From Ligula intestinalis (taxonomy: Eukaryota > Platyhelminthes > Cestoda > Diphyllobothriidea > Diphyllobothriidae), in the NCBI GenBank assembly GCA_036362985.1, contig JAYGXS010000005.1, positions 4,589,366 to 4,653,365 of the forward strand: a DNA stretch of 64,000 nucleotides, read 5' to 3'. Shown here piece after piece: positions 1 to 11,639 of the stretch; the first letter of the stretch is position 1, and each line of letters begins with the position of its first letter. The notes beneath the pieces are model-generated. The model worked only from the letters and a program-made list of their open reading frames with translations. It made no database searches and was not told the DNA's origin. A program made the translations under genes and the position numbers.

Positions 1-2549
1 GAACCTGCATCTAGGCGTGCCATAATGCTATCCCATTCATGGCAGTGCTTATGGCTGTGAATTCCCAATAACGTCTTCCGAGCCCCAATTTTGCAAGTGA
101 TTGTACTATGACTCGCGTCTAGTTCGCCAAAATAACGTGAACTTCTGGCTTGCCCGGCTGTTGTCTCCAAAGCCAGCACGGGAGAGGGATAGGAGGCAAT
201 CGACCACGAGGAAAGCTGTATTCACAAATTGCAAGTCATGCTCACAAAAAGGTTGTTTGCACTTACAGTATCTGCTTGATGCGAAAGAGCCAGCCGACTT
301 CTCAAAGACATGGACCAATCAGAGAGCTCCGAGGCCGGCCGCTGCCGTGCACGCTGTCATGGCAGGCAGTATGGCGGCTCACGCACTTGCTTCTCCCCAG
401 AAATGGAGGGTGTACCAAAACATCGAGACTATTTCCAATCGTGGCTGCTAAATAGCCAAGTGCAGAATACTACTACCATCCGGAAATGCATGTCAAAATA
501 TAGCTGGCCTCCATAAAGGACTATTTTAATGAGTAGGTCTTATAGCACCCGGTCGCGGTCGGATACACACCTCTGCAATCGTTGCGTTCTGTTCAAGTCT
601 GCACACTTTTTCGTAAGTAGTATTTGCACCGTAATTACTGAAAAGATCATGGCTGTTTGCTTACTACCAACTGTTTTCAATGATTTGGGAGCCAGCAAAC
701 GCCGGTAATCACGAATGAACACATTGTATTCCCCCCTCCTCCAGGACTGGTTGTAGTTGGACGATCCGGTTTTGCTCTCTTACAGGTTCTTGCCCTTCAG
801 TATTTTTGGCGGGGCCTTTGTAATATCGCACTTTCCTATGGGTAGAGATAGACCCAGTTTCGATTAAATTCGGTAGTTTTGAGTTCTCCGCGCATCGCAC
901 CTTGCGGACCGGTTGCGGCAATGACCTGACAGTATGTGTGAACAATCGCAAATTTTGCCCTCTCTATACATTGCAACATCTAATATTGTTTTACACACAT
1001 ACATTTTCCTTATTCTCTCTATCTCCGTCTTCTGCAGTGGAACTTATTTTACGTTTGTTTTTGAGTTTTTTTTTTCTCCACGAACCAGCACATCGGCCTT
1101 CACGTTCCTTATCCGTTTGCTCGAAGTAATTACCGCGCGACTTAATATTTGCTCTCGGTTTCCTTTAATTGCATCAAACCGTCTGTTGAGGTGGCCGTCA
1201 GGAGTTGCGGCCGAACCAAAGTTAATAGGGCAGTGTACTTGATCCGATTAGCTCCTGTTGTTAGATAAATTGGCTTCACAGATAGCGACAGCCCGTTGAC
1301 GGCCATCGGAAGCGAGCTGCTCGCAGATGTTAACCCAGTGCTTGTTCCATTGTCGCAAGCCGTAAACGGTTGCGAGGTCTATGCGTTCGAGTTCGACTTG
1401 ACAGTGTTGAACCAACTCTTCAGCTGACCGCCATGTCCATATCTCCAGTTTTTACCATGAGAGAGATCCCGAGGTCTGTCGATGATTTGCGCAGGACATG
1501 GCCAAACCATCCTACTCGGCGATGCTGCATTTATGACGCTAGACTTCGAAGTTTAGAACACCTGCAACATAGCTCAACATTGTAAATTCCATCCTGTTAA
1601 GAGGTGTCAAAGACAAAAACGGCCGCAGACTTCGGGTGATACAATATCTACGTTTCTCTCTGGCCATGTTTCGTAAGCATATAATAACACCGGTCTGGTG
1701 GATGGTCTGTTTACTAACAGCTTATTACGTAAGCTGATGTCTGGGTGAGACCATAGTAGTCAGGCTATCAGCCTAAATGCGATACCGATACCATGTCACC
1801 AAGGGAATATTCGTGATATGCTTGGACACTTGAATAGGTCACTAATGGCTACAGTGTAGTTCTAACGGGGAGTTTACTGTTTAGCTGGGTTTTCCCTTCA
1901 ATCAAACCAAAAGTTTCTTATGAGCGGCTCGTTGACAATGATTAAAGTCCTTCAGTTGCACACTCCTGTACGAGATGGGGGCTTATGGCATGTTTCTGTC
2001 CTTCAGTAAAAAGAAGATCGAAACGTCGGATATGGCTGACATAATTCCCTGAAGAGCCACAAATACCGTTCCAAGCGATACGCATCACTGCCCGGGAGAA
2101 AACGCAACTGTATTTACTTGCAGGCAGAGTTCTTTACGGCCGGAGACTTGCGCGGCAGGCGACTCCTTTCCACAGCCAGCCTGTTTTTATTTATTCAAAT
2201 GTCCTGACGTGAGTCTGTAAGTGCGGCTCACGCAAATAAAGCGGGTACGTGGATGTTGGACTTAAAGTAAGGGCCACATTCGCAAAGGAACTGCTACAGA
2301 TGGACCCTTTTTTCAAGATATTTAGTGGGTTTCCAAGCCACTGTAGTTGTATATAGGTATATTTGAAGGGTTACAGGCAAGAAACGTCCTTGATGAGCCT
2401 CTAAATGCAGAGAAACCATATCATTTTTGCAGTCACTATGAAGTTGTAGAAAGTTTACATGAAACAACTCCGGGTGAGTTGTCGCGGGAAAATGCGAAAC
2501 AGTGAAAAAAAATTAGAGCCGTAGTATATATTTGAGCTAGTTAGGCAGT
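1..2549. other. No gene recognised
   Basis: Only short ORFs without recognisable motifs. A GAAACGTC block near 2018 (context AAGAAGATCGAAACGTCGG) resembles the ends of the Penelope-like elements described elsewhere in the window and may be a worn remnant. Confidence 0.5.
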
Positions 2550-3405
2550 GAAGTATGTACTAATTTGACCTTTGCCATCGTGGGATCAAACTCTGCGAAA
2601 TTAGCTGAATTTTTGCACAGAGGCCGCTGAAGGAGACTTTTTGCGGGCACAACGCCGGTTTCCTCAGCCTGATAGCGGCCGCCTCTGTTGTTGATAGCAT
2701 GCAATGGCCCAGGGACTTTGGATAGTTTGGTAGGACCTTATAAATCACCTTGAAGGCTTCGTTGGGGTCCACACGATTTCCGGAATCAATCATGTGGGCA
2801 AGAATGGTGCTGTTTATACTCCTGACTTCACCTTTGCTCAGCCATGCCAAGAGGTGCCCCCATTTTCTTTTGGATAAGTGCTGACACGTGCGACCGATAG
2901 AACCTGCCCCACAGGAGCAAGTTAATGGGTAGATGCGCATGGAAGTGTTCTTAACTGGTGACCTGTCCTTACTTTTGCCGTGAATGAGTGGGTGGGTTAA
3001 ACAAACCCCAATTCTCGCTGCTGGGAAGGTCCCTGCATGGTTCGGTCAAAGTGCTCTAACCCTGTGAAAGGAAACTTTGAGAAATAGCGTTTTCCTTTGG
3101 GTGTGGTTGGTTTTATTCTTCTTTTTGTGATGAATCTTTCAGGAAACCCGTTCTCAAGAAGCAGCTTCTCGATTTTCTCAATTTCAGAGCAGACTTTTCT
3201 AGCCCTTTGCGTTAAGCGGTGAACTAAATTATGCCTCTTTTAGATAGGTACGAAACTGCTAAAGTGTGTACATTTTCCAGACCAGGTTTTACTGCAATAA
3301 ACGCTCCTTCAAACGCAACCGTTAGGTCTTTGAGTTAAGAGAGCGCCAATAAGGGGAGCAAAGCTAGCATTTTTGCCTCCAATGTGAACATGACGGAGAG
3401 GTGTG
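2550..3405 (-). mobile_element. Penelope-like element copy 1 (3' part)
   Basis: The minus strand carries linker and GIY-YIG sequence of a PLE. The upstream part (3085-3405) aligns by eye with the second copy at 12720-13110: both have the word GACGAATCTTTCAG or GATGAATCTTTCAG and the end GGTGTGCTGGATT or GGTGTGCTTGATT on the plus strand. The element is broken at 3405 by a Ty3/gypsy fragment. Confidence 0.75.
2560..2940 (-). pseudogene. PLE GIY-YIG endonuclease domain, copy 1
   Basis: A 126-codon open segment without a natural start. It reads IYPLTCSCGAG, then SIGRTCQHLSKRKWGHL, ILAHMIDSGNRVDPNEAFK and VIYKVLPNYPKSL. The Y/S-I-G-R-T-x-x-x-L-x-x-R block matches the second half of the GIY-YIG nuclease fold of PLE proteins, and the Cys-x-Cys-Gly before it fits the PLE pattern. 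In an intact element this nuclease would nick target DNA for retrotransposition. The reverse transcriptase is missing, so this is a remnant. Similar sequence recurs at 11900-12130 and 23169-23480. Confidence 0.8.
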
Positions 3406-3662
3406 CTGGATTGAAGGCCTCTCTACGTGCCGTGGCCGATTCGGAGAACTGGACGGATCATAGCCCTCTGCTCCTGTTGGGCATCCGTCTCTCCTTCAAG
3501 TCGGACCTTGACTGCTGCGCCGCTAAAATGATCTTCGGAGCCACCCTCAGCCTACCCGGGGAGCTGATCTCACCACCCCCTCCAGATCCAACCTCCTGCA
3601 TCACGTCCGGCAGCTTCTGTTACAACGGAACCAAAAGAGCTGCGATATTCCCGTCTGACTAA
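3396..3662 (+). pseudogene. Ty3/gypsy integrase C-terminal fragment
   Basis: The open frame reads LKASLRAVADSENWTDHSPL, LLLGIRLSFKSDLDCCAAKM and IFGATLSLPGELISPP. N-W-x-D-x-L-P-L-x-L-L-x-x-R and x-E-L-x-F-G-x-x-x-x-L-P-G-E are typical of the end of the integrase core in Ty3/gypsy retrotransposons. The catalytic D,D,E part and the rest of pol are absent. It directly abuts PLE copy 1 at about 3405, which suggests a nested insertion or recombination joint. Confidence 0.8.
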
Positions 3663-3980
3663 TCCCACATGCGAGCCCCCAGAGAGGAAGAGAGAACACG
3701 ACAAGAAATGTGCAGAAGCGGAAGTCTTAGAGCAAACCTAGTACAGCATACTTAAGAGCAAGCGGATGCGTATGTACAAGGTTGGGCCAATTAGATCGCA
3801 GTAACCAGAAAGTCATGACTTCATTGGCTGGGTGAGTCATGGGGGTTGACGTGCTAGTCAACCACTTGGCAAGAGTTAGCACAGGTGTCAGACAATGCAC
3901 TGTGGGTGGAATCATGCGCTGCTGCCGCCATTTGCGCTGCCTTCAATGACTCTGCTTAGGTGGGCCGGTGGTCTCGCGTC

Positions 3981-4098
3981 GTTAGGGCGGCGTGTGTTTT
4001 GAGTTAAGCTCCGCCCTAACAGTTTCTGTGAACGCTGTCCCCGGTTCCGCCCAGGCCCTCTGTCGCCAAGTCTCATCACGAAAAAGACCTGGCGACAG
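3981..4098. other. Two adjacent perfect or near-perfect hairpins
   Basis: GTTAGGGCGG (3981-3990) pairs with CCGCCCTAAC (4011-4020), a 10-bp perfect stem. CTGTCGCCA (4060-4068) pairs with TGGCGACAG (4090-4098) and is extended inward by GTCT/AGAC. No coding frame covers them. The function is unknown; they could be part of a structured transposon end. Confidence 0.6.
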
Positions 4099-7000
4099 TT
4101 TTTCTCCGTTAATCTCTCAAATGGCTTTCAAACCCCTAGACTTGTGAACAGTGCCTAAGAATTTTTTTACTGTCGGCCCTCCCTTACCCAAATTCAAATT
4201 ACTGGCAACGCCACTGTTCTGAAATGTTCTGCAGCTCAAATGCATTGATAAAAACTGCCCTGTACCAATAGGGAGTTCAAAGGTATTTACCTATATTTCC
4301 CTTAGTAAAACCTGACCTGAACTGACCAGATTCTGTTCAACATGTTGATAAAAACCTTCAAAATAAGATATTTCTTGAAAGTACTTACCGAAAAAGTAAA
4401 TTTTGTGGATCTAAGTTCTTATGAAGGTTGCCGTTTGGGGCATATTTTAGGACTCAATAAAGTGCACTGCCGAGGAAATAAATGTTCCATTATTTTAATG
4501 ACTAGTTAATTAACGTGAGCAAGTTAGGACGCTACTATTTTGGGTTTTAAAAGCTTAAAAGGGTTCTGGAGAGGGCTGGGCGATTTTCTATCCAGGCCAT
4601 CCATAAAGTCCGCAATTAAATCCCACAGCTCTGTACGATATGAAGTATTCTGGCGGGATAACAGAAGATAGAACGTATCCCAACGGTTATGAACTAGTAG
4701 ATAAAATAAGACATGGAAGACCAGATGTTTAGGGACAATTTACTTAAGCGCAGAAACCGTAAAACATGAGTAATGGGTAATTGGCTCCCGAATGAGGGGC
4801 GTCCAGCCATGAGCTGGCCAAGTCGTATTCCGGCGGGGGTAATCGCCGGGTCCGGATGTCTGCTACCGACACTAAGGTCGACGGCTCCGGGAGTGTCTGA
4901 GCGTAAGCAATCCCCGCAATAAGGTTCTTTGTGAACTGGCCTTGGAACGTAATTGGCCAATCAGGACAGACAGCGATTGAGGACACGTCCGTGACCTTCA
5001 CCTGAGGTTTGACATCGTCTGGTGCGCACGTGCTGGTGGACAGGAGAGCCAGACATGTCCTACAGGCGTGTGAGCAAAGCATGTCTTAGAATATGAGGTC
5101 ACTACAGCTTCATCACTGGAACCCCGGTTAAATGCCACTTCATCGTGACGAGTATAGACAGAAAGCAAGCATCTCCCAAAATTCTGCGAAAATTCCCATT
5201 TTCGATTGAAAAGTCGTATTGGCAAACGATGGTTTTCGGTCATTCATCATCAGGCCGGTACATGACATGGGGAATAAAATGATCAATTAATTGCAGCGTT
5301 TATATAATCGTCAGGTTGGGGGAGGAAGGGGGGTTTACCCTCGTCTCCTGAATGCGGGCGCCTGCGCGGGTAGGACGTTGGTTGCGATGCGCACAGAAGA
5401 CAGGGAGGATGTTCTGACGGTCAGCGGGTTGAGGTCTGTATGTCAGCCGCGTAGCTTGCGCTTGACTGTTCTTCCACAATTGAATTTTCCAAAATTGGCT
5501 TGGCTGGCAAAACAGCAAACCCTACATTCTGCAATAGGTTTTTCTTCTTACAGACTCGTCCCCGAGTAAAGTTTGCACAACTTCTAACGTGAACTGTCTG
5601 CTTGGGCATTTGATTGTTTAGTCATTTAGGCCTTCTCTTCCGAGCCTAGACTCAAAAGCAATGAATTCAGGCCGCATTTTGAGCTTGAGAATAGATAGCT
5701 TTTCCCTGCGGAAATAACTTTTGCCAATTATGTATGCTGGGTTGCCCATGTAAGGATGTATTACCGTTAGAGTTCGAGTCGGTGTTGTACAACTCCCCGA
5801 GCTCAGTACCGGTAATGGCTGTCCTTCTAAGGATTCACGCACACATGGTTAGACATATATGATTTCCATCCTCTGTGTATGTGCAAATAAGGAAGGCAGT
5901 GTAAGTTTACTATATGAAGGAGTTAATCCCTTTGCCTAATTAACACATAAACCAGGAGTTTTGGAAAATGTTTCCATCATAAATCCAATCAACGAACGTC
6001 CAGACTGAGTTCTACTAGCAATTCATGTTCCCTCAAGGCACAAGCAAATCTCAGACATAGGTTTCAAGATGTACAATCGAGTTTTCGGCTATCAGAGTAT
6101 ACTCTGATCTGACAGCCTATGTAACAATTCGCCTATAGAAAAGTATAAATAATACTTATTAGTTAATGTTACTCAAATCTAATAAGTAGCATAATCGGTT
6201 TACTTACGAACTAGTGGATATTTCCTCCAAAAAGCCTAGTTAAAACACAGCACTATTAAGGTTGAAAACTGAATCACTGCGAAACCTCTGATGCAGTTTT
6301 AATAGGGAAGAGGAGGAACGCCAACCATATTAAGGAAGTAGAAGATCCTCCTCTTGTGAGTTAGTTTTCCTGACCTTTTTGAATGTGTTGAAACTTCACA
6401 TCGAACTTTCTAGGTTATAAAATTCTTAATGCTCTGTCACTGGTAAGCGAAATAAGTATAAATGCTGACTGACACATTTGTGCGTTGATATTCGACGAAG
6501 AGGAAAGCTTCAGATAGAAAAGCGGAAATCGGTTGTAGGGTAACTTGCCTAGACATTATTTTATGACAAGTGCAGTACGTGACGTATTTCATAAAATACG
6601 AAATTAAATTTCGAGACATGGGCTTGGTTAGAACAAATAAATCAGATGACATTGTAGTATAAACTGTCATAAAGCATATCACCAAGGTATTTCGGCCACA
6701 GCCTATCAAAAATTAACTGCGTAGGTAGTATTTATGTCCTCATCGACATTGTATGTGGTTTTTGCTTTTGCAGGAAATCATATCTTCTTCGGATTTTATG
6801 CATGGGGATACTATGTATTTAAATTTTTAAGAAAATTTCATTTTCATCTCCTGAACCGGAAATCGCAAAGCACTGCATTTCAGGTTATTAAAACACCAAG
6901 AGTTACAATTTGCGCGCAACGAAAATCACATATTCTTCTAGCCACTAATAAGGTGAGTTGCAAACCACATAAAAAAGTACAATACATATGAGTATGTTGC

Positions 7001-8140
7001 ATGCTTCCTAAGTCGGATTAATTAGTGTTAAAGTACGTCGGTATTTCAAGGGAAATTTCACGAGCATAAAAAGCTGACAAAGATTTTAATGAAAAGGTAT
7101 CGTTTTTAAAGTATAAACTTAGAAGAAGGCGCATTTGTTGCAGAATTACCCCCAGAAGAAATGCGTGCGTAAATGTTTTCCTTAAACTATGTTTGAGAAC
7201 CAATGGAACAATCACATCCGAAAGCCAGAAGTCTGACGTAATTGAACTATTTGGCGAGTATGTAGCATCAATATAAGTTTATTTGAGGGAAACCTAGATG
7301 GGTATTTTTGGAATCTCTGTTTGTGTACATGCGTATTTTATATAAAAAATAGTACCTCAGCTTATTGGCGATGCCAAATGTCACGAGCCAATGAGATAGA
7401 ACAAAGTAAGATAGTGAAGGCAATGACAAAACTCCTTGGGATCTTTTTTTAGAAAAAATCAATATTGCACCCCGAATTAAATAACACTTTCTAACTGAAA
7501 TGTTTCAGAATGTTTTCTGACTGAAGATGTGTCCTAGAATAGTGGATAAAGAGAACCATTTTTGTTTAACTTTTTATTTCTTACACAATTTTATGACGGC
7601 TCGGATTTATCAGAGGCAAATTTTGTGCATGTATGAAGAGTAGGCAGGGCCCGATGCATGCTCAGTTTGCTAAACAAAACTCAGAATTGTGCGACTAAGC
7701 ATGAGAAAATCCCTATTCTTAGCATAAATTGCGACCGCATGGACTTTGTCGTTTAAGAGACAAAATGGTAAGCTATCCCAACAACTGAGGCGAACAAGGG
7801 AGAGTCAGCCCTGCTCACGTGGAAGGCTTGAGAATATAAATAGGGTAGACGTCGGCTGATGCTTTGGAGGCCGTACAGGCAACTAGAAGAAGCTTCTAAC
7901 TCCCAGCACGAACTGTCAATCACAGAGAAAGACGCTAAAACACCCAGCAGCTAAAGAGAGTCGTGCTTTCTCGTGCACGTAAACATCGACCTAAGAGCAT
8001 GAAGAAACCATTTCCTTCGTTACGCAATCACATTAGTGCTGCTAGAGTGACCCGAATGAGTTTAATCGTTTGACTACAGTACGGCCGGTATTTCATGCAA
8101 AAGTCTGAAATTTGCGAAAGATTGACAATCACTCGTAAAA
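4099..8140. other. AT-rich region, no gene recognised
   Basis: Short ORFs only. At 5150-5300 the words TTTTCGGTCATTCATCATC and CAGGCCGGTACATGACATGG resemble the terminal segment of the PLE copies at 11640, 22905 and 30400, so a solo PLE end is likely there. The stretch 5850-8100 is plain AT-rich sequence in which I see no domain. Confidence 0.45.
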
Positions 8141-8149
8141 CGTCATTCA

Positions 8150-8430
8150 TTAAGGTCGCAGCATTTAGTATCATGCAGTCTTATCTTACGCCATTTCGGT
8201 CACTTCAGGATGCCAGCTCTTTCAAAAGCTTCCTTCTGACTGCTTACAAAAGGGATATTCTGTAAAAATGACTACGTAAGTAGTATGCATTCAACTGAAT
8301 GATTTTGACTGCCTTTATAAATTCAGATATATTTTGTAGAAAACATTCACTAAATTATTGTTTTTTGTACTATTTGGGTAGTAAATTATGCCTGCTTCAA
8401 ATTTTACCCTTAAAGGAAGGGTATATTTTG
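8150..8430 (+). repeat. Foldback-family arm (solitary)
   Basis: Contains the family words ACTTCAGGATGCCAGCT, TACGTAAGTAGTATGCATTC, TGACTGCCTTTATAAATTCA and a close match to TTTATACTTAAAGGAAGGGT. The same words form the arms of the foldback elements at 14.2-15.6, 42.1-43.2 and 56.5-58.5 kb. No partner arm is seen nearby. Confidence 0.65.
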
Positions 8431-8766
8431 CATACACAAAACTCGGAAGTACCGAGTGCAAAGTGATCAGGTGACGTCGATGGACCCAACAGGACACTTC
8501 AAACGACACATTCGAAGGGGTCACCTTGTGCCCTACAACAAAGTGGTGCAGGGCTGATGATGTGCTAGTGGATTATTAATGAGTGGCCAATAAAAGCAAA
8601 AATGCGAGTCCCAGGAAGTAATTGAGCAGAAGACGACTCGATCGCAGGAGAAACAATTGCACAAATTGCACATTTCAACGTCATCCAGAAACGACGTAGT
8701 GGTATACAACCTGGCGTCGGAAGAAATCACGTTCAGCAGGTTCTACAGCACGAAGACTCATTCAAA

Positions 8767-9117
8767 ATGACTGATGCTAAACCTGCTTACATGGTTGCAG
8801 CTGCGCGATCAGTCATCAATTGGACAGAAGCAACGGAGGAGACTAAGAACCTTATCCGACACCAGGTGTCGTCCCTCCTGATGGCTCATTAACCACGGGA
8901 AGTACTTTTCAAGGTTAAACACGTTGCATTAAGAGCAATCAAGGCCGACCCGGGCATCGTCATCATGCCAGCCGACAAGGGACGGCCTACAGTCATACTG
9001 GACAGAACCGACTACCTTCAGAAGGCAAACAACTTACTGGAGGATCGCCAGTTCTATGTTCCTTGTGAAACCCATCCCATCATGTCCCAGCGATCGAATC
9101 ATCTTCTCTTTTTATGA
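8767..9117 (+). pseudogene. PLE reverse transcriptase, N-terminal fragment
   Basis: An open frame from ATG 8767 to TGA 9115-9117 with one in-frame TAA at 8890-8892. After it the frame reads ALRAIKADPGIVIMPADKGR and PTVILDRTDYLQKANNLLED. I-V-I-x-P-A-D-K-G-R-x-T-V-x-x-D-x-x-x-Y-x-x-K is the conserved N-terminal part of Penelope-type reverse transcriptases. The palm motifs are absent. A GTCCCAG word typical of PLE ends lies just upstream at 8608-8614. Confidence 0.8.
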
Positions 9118-9299
9118 GTTATTGTTGACTTGCCCTAAAACTGCCACACTTTTTCCTTTCTCACCCAGCTGTACCCAGTAGCAAGAAAAAGTCAATTATC
9201 CCGGAGGCGGTATCGAGCGCACGGGACTGGCGCTGCGTGAGCCTCCACCTACGCGTGCCACAACGCCCCGCCCCGCCCCGTTCCACGTTTGAAATTTGT

Positions 9300-9771
9300 T
9301 ATGGAAACGCTAATTTGTCTTTTTCGGCAATGATAGTCTACCTATACTACTAACTGTTGTGCGGCTGCTGGCTTGGTGTGAACTGGGCCGTTGCCTGCCG
9401 ATGCTTGGCCTTCCTGTCGTGGCCTCAATTTGTCTGGAGCTCAAGGTCATTGCGGTCGCCAGACTTACTAGTGCGCGTGACGTGGACCACCCACACGCTG
9501 CCCAACTAATCACAGGCCGTTCTAACCAATGAACGCGCTCTCTCTGTTTGTCTACTGGCCTGACTGCTCTCAAACAGTCAACTGGGACCCGGTCAATCTC
9601 CTGAGCAGACCTGTCCTCCCAAGTCAGACTTCCTCCATCTATTCTCCTTTCCCCTGCGTACACAATATACTATTCCCACTACTTCGGCCTTAACAAACAC
9701 CTTCGCCACTAAGTAACCATGGTCTGAAGATCGTAGTTGCCGGGTTTGACTCACTTAACCCCCCGCGATAG
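9300..9771 (+). repeat. Degenerate copy of the 517-bp repeat
   Basis: The 3' part (CTAAGTAACC, TGAAGATCGTAG, then CGCGATA at the end) matches the ends of the copies at 10676-11192 and 28864-29381. The 5' boundary is not clear. No conserved reading frame. Confidence 0.5.
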
Positions 9772-10179
9772 GTGAAGTAACTGGCTCAACACGAAGTGCA
9801 CTTGTGAACGCCTGTCCTGAATAGGTCAAGTCAAAGTGCATTTTCTGCAGCGCTCCCTTGTAGCAGACCTGGGATATTGAGGTTGACCCACACCTAAAGG
9901 AGAAATTCGCTTGCAAGGTTCTCCTGGTGTAACACCGAACTGCTCCGTACAATTCCCATCCGTCTGACGACGACCTGGTGATCCAGTGTCGAAAATTCAC
10001 CCAATAAACCACCGTTTCCTAGAGTACTTCTTCCACCAAATTTAACTTATTGGGATGCCAATTTTCCAGTTCATACGAATAATTATATGCTGAATATGCT
10101 AATAATATGGTTCTTCGTCACCCTTTCTAAAGCTAGCTACATCACTAGCTTCTGAAAGACGGTCCAGTGCGTTTTCCAA

Positions 10180-10449
10180 TTGAGATCCCCTCACATTCCA
10201 AAATCCCTAGACATCCTGCCCAATGAGATATCCTCCTTCCGGTACCTCGGTGTTACTCTAACATCTAATCGTTCATTCACTCTTCATATTGAAACCCTTT
10301 GCATAAAAATTCGTAAACTTCTATATTATATCCATAGATTACGTTCATATCACGCCCACCCCCAAGCCCAACTATGGCAATTTATGGATGCCTGCATCCT
10401 CTTCCTCATTATCTTCTCTTCTCCGAATATTTTTTCCGGCCTTGCTTAA
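10180..10449 (+). pseudogene. Non-LTR reverse transcriptase, C-terminal fragment
   Basis: The open segment encodes EISSFRYLGVTLTSNRSFTL, then HIETLCIKIRKLLYYIHRLR. F-x-Y-L-G-V-x-L-x-x-x-x-x-F-x-x-H-I followed by a basic helix is the region just after the catalytic palm of jockey/CR1-type non-LTR reverse transcriptases. There is no start codon context and the catalytic motifs lie outside, so this is a fragment. Confidence 0.75.
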
Positions 10450-10675
10450 AAAAGACTGCTCATTTTTAAACTTATCCTTCGAATGCTCTCCTCAGCTGCT
10501 GTTGTTTATTACGTTTTCTAGCTGATATTATAATACTGCGACACTTTAAAAGGGTCAAGCAATATGGTGCTCGCATCCTCGATGAGATTGCTCATCTACT
10601 TCACTCTGAACTAATGACTGAGAAGTTTTCCCATACTATGCGCCGAAACTTCTGACATATGTCTTGCCGTACATC

Positions 10676-11192
10676 TGCAGGAGCCTGCCCCCCCAGCGCT
10701 GCCATGACCACTCATCTGCCTGCTCTGTCAACGTGGCCAGTCAATCGATTTTTGGCGCATCGCTGATTACTTGTTCACACTGGACTCGCCTCGCTACTTG
10801 TGATGACTGATCTACTAAGCGTGAATTGGCATTCAAGTCAGTCAATCCGTCAATCGATTTTGCGTATCGCTGATTACTGGTATGCACCGGATTTGTGGTC
10901 AGTGCTGACAGAAACACACTTCCCACTAAGCCCAGGCAAGGTGGAACTCAGTCGGCCTTTCGCCCCGGTGCGCGGCTGACGCTAGGCTGCGGCGCTCTCT
11001 CTCTCACTCCTCATGGTCGAACTCCACCCCAGGCCGAGTCAACCTTTCTTTTATCTCTTCCCCTACTTATTCTGTACAGAATAGAATCTCCTTCTACCTT
11101 GGCTTCTACGACTTCTCTCTTCTTCTAAGTAACCGGGCCTGGAAGATCGCAGTAGTTAAGGTTTAATCGGCTTAGCCCTGACTCATTCGCGA
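10676..11192 (+). repeat. 517-bp non-coding interspersed repeat, copy inserted in a non-LTR element
   Basis: Starts TGCAGGAGCCTGCC and ends ATTCGCGA. It is colinear along its length with 28864-29381 (TGTAGGAGCCTGCC to TTTGCGAT), sharing GTCAACGTGGCCAGTCAATC, TCGCCACTTGTGATGACT-type words, TTCTGTACAGAATA and CCGGGCCTGGAAGATCGCAG. It is flanked by TACATC. No ORF is conserved between copies. The TG start and short duplication fit a solo LTR or a non-autonomous element; the class is not settled. Confidence 0.75.
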
Positions 11193-11639
11193 TACATCGG
11201 CATACCAGCTCTCTGTACTCCCCATTCATATCACGCTACCTCATGTGTGAATAAACGGAAATTAAGAAGTCGAAGGCTGACCTGTTTCCATAATAGATAT
11301 GGATTTCATATAAACCTCTAGATTTTGACAATTTGATTATCTTATCCCTTGGTCTCAATGAATAGAGCTATTTTTGCTGAAACGTTTGGATACTTACCTT
11401 CAAATAACGCATATTTCTCTCTCTCTCTCTGTTAGATACCCGTCAGATTGTGTGTCGAATTATGCTTGTTGGGAATGAACGACCTGAGAATTAAGAGCTG
11501 CAATAAAAAATATTCTTTCTGAGCATTGGAGGTAGAAGATTCGCGGCTTTACATTTTTTGCATGCGCACAGCTCGGAGACACCGATTGGAAAGTGATCGG
11601 GTGACTGATGAAAAGGTATATGGAAGGGAACAAACTAAT

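Larger units (their letters stand above)
10130..11440 (+). mobile_element. Non-LTR (CR1/jockey-like) retrotransposon remnant, split by an insertion
   Basis: The parts 10130-10675 and 11193-11440 are colinear with 19490-20010: both share the decayed RT tail (TTTTTAAACTTATCCTTCG against TTTTTAAATGTATCCTTCG), CTTGCCGTA, and the 3' segment GACCTGTTTCCATAA against GACCTGTCTCCATAA. The 517-bp insert is flanked by TACATC on both sides, a likely target site duplication. Confidence 0.7.
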
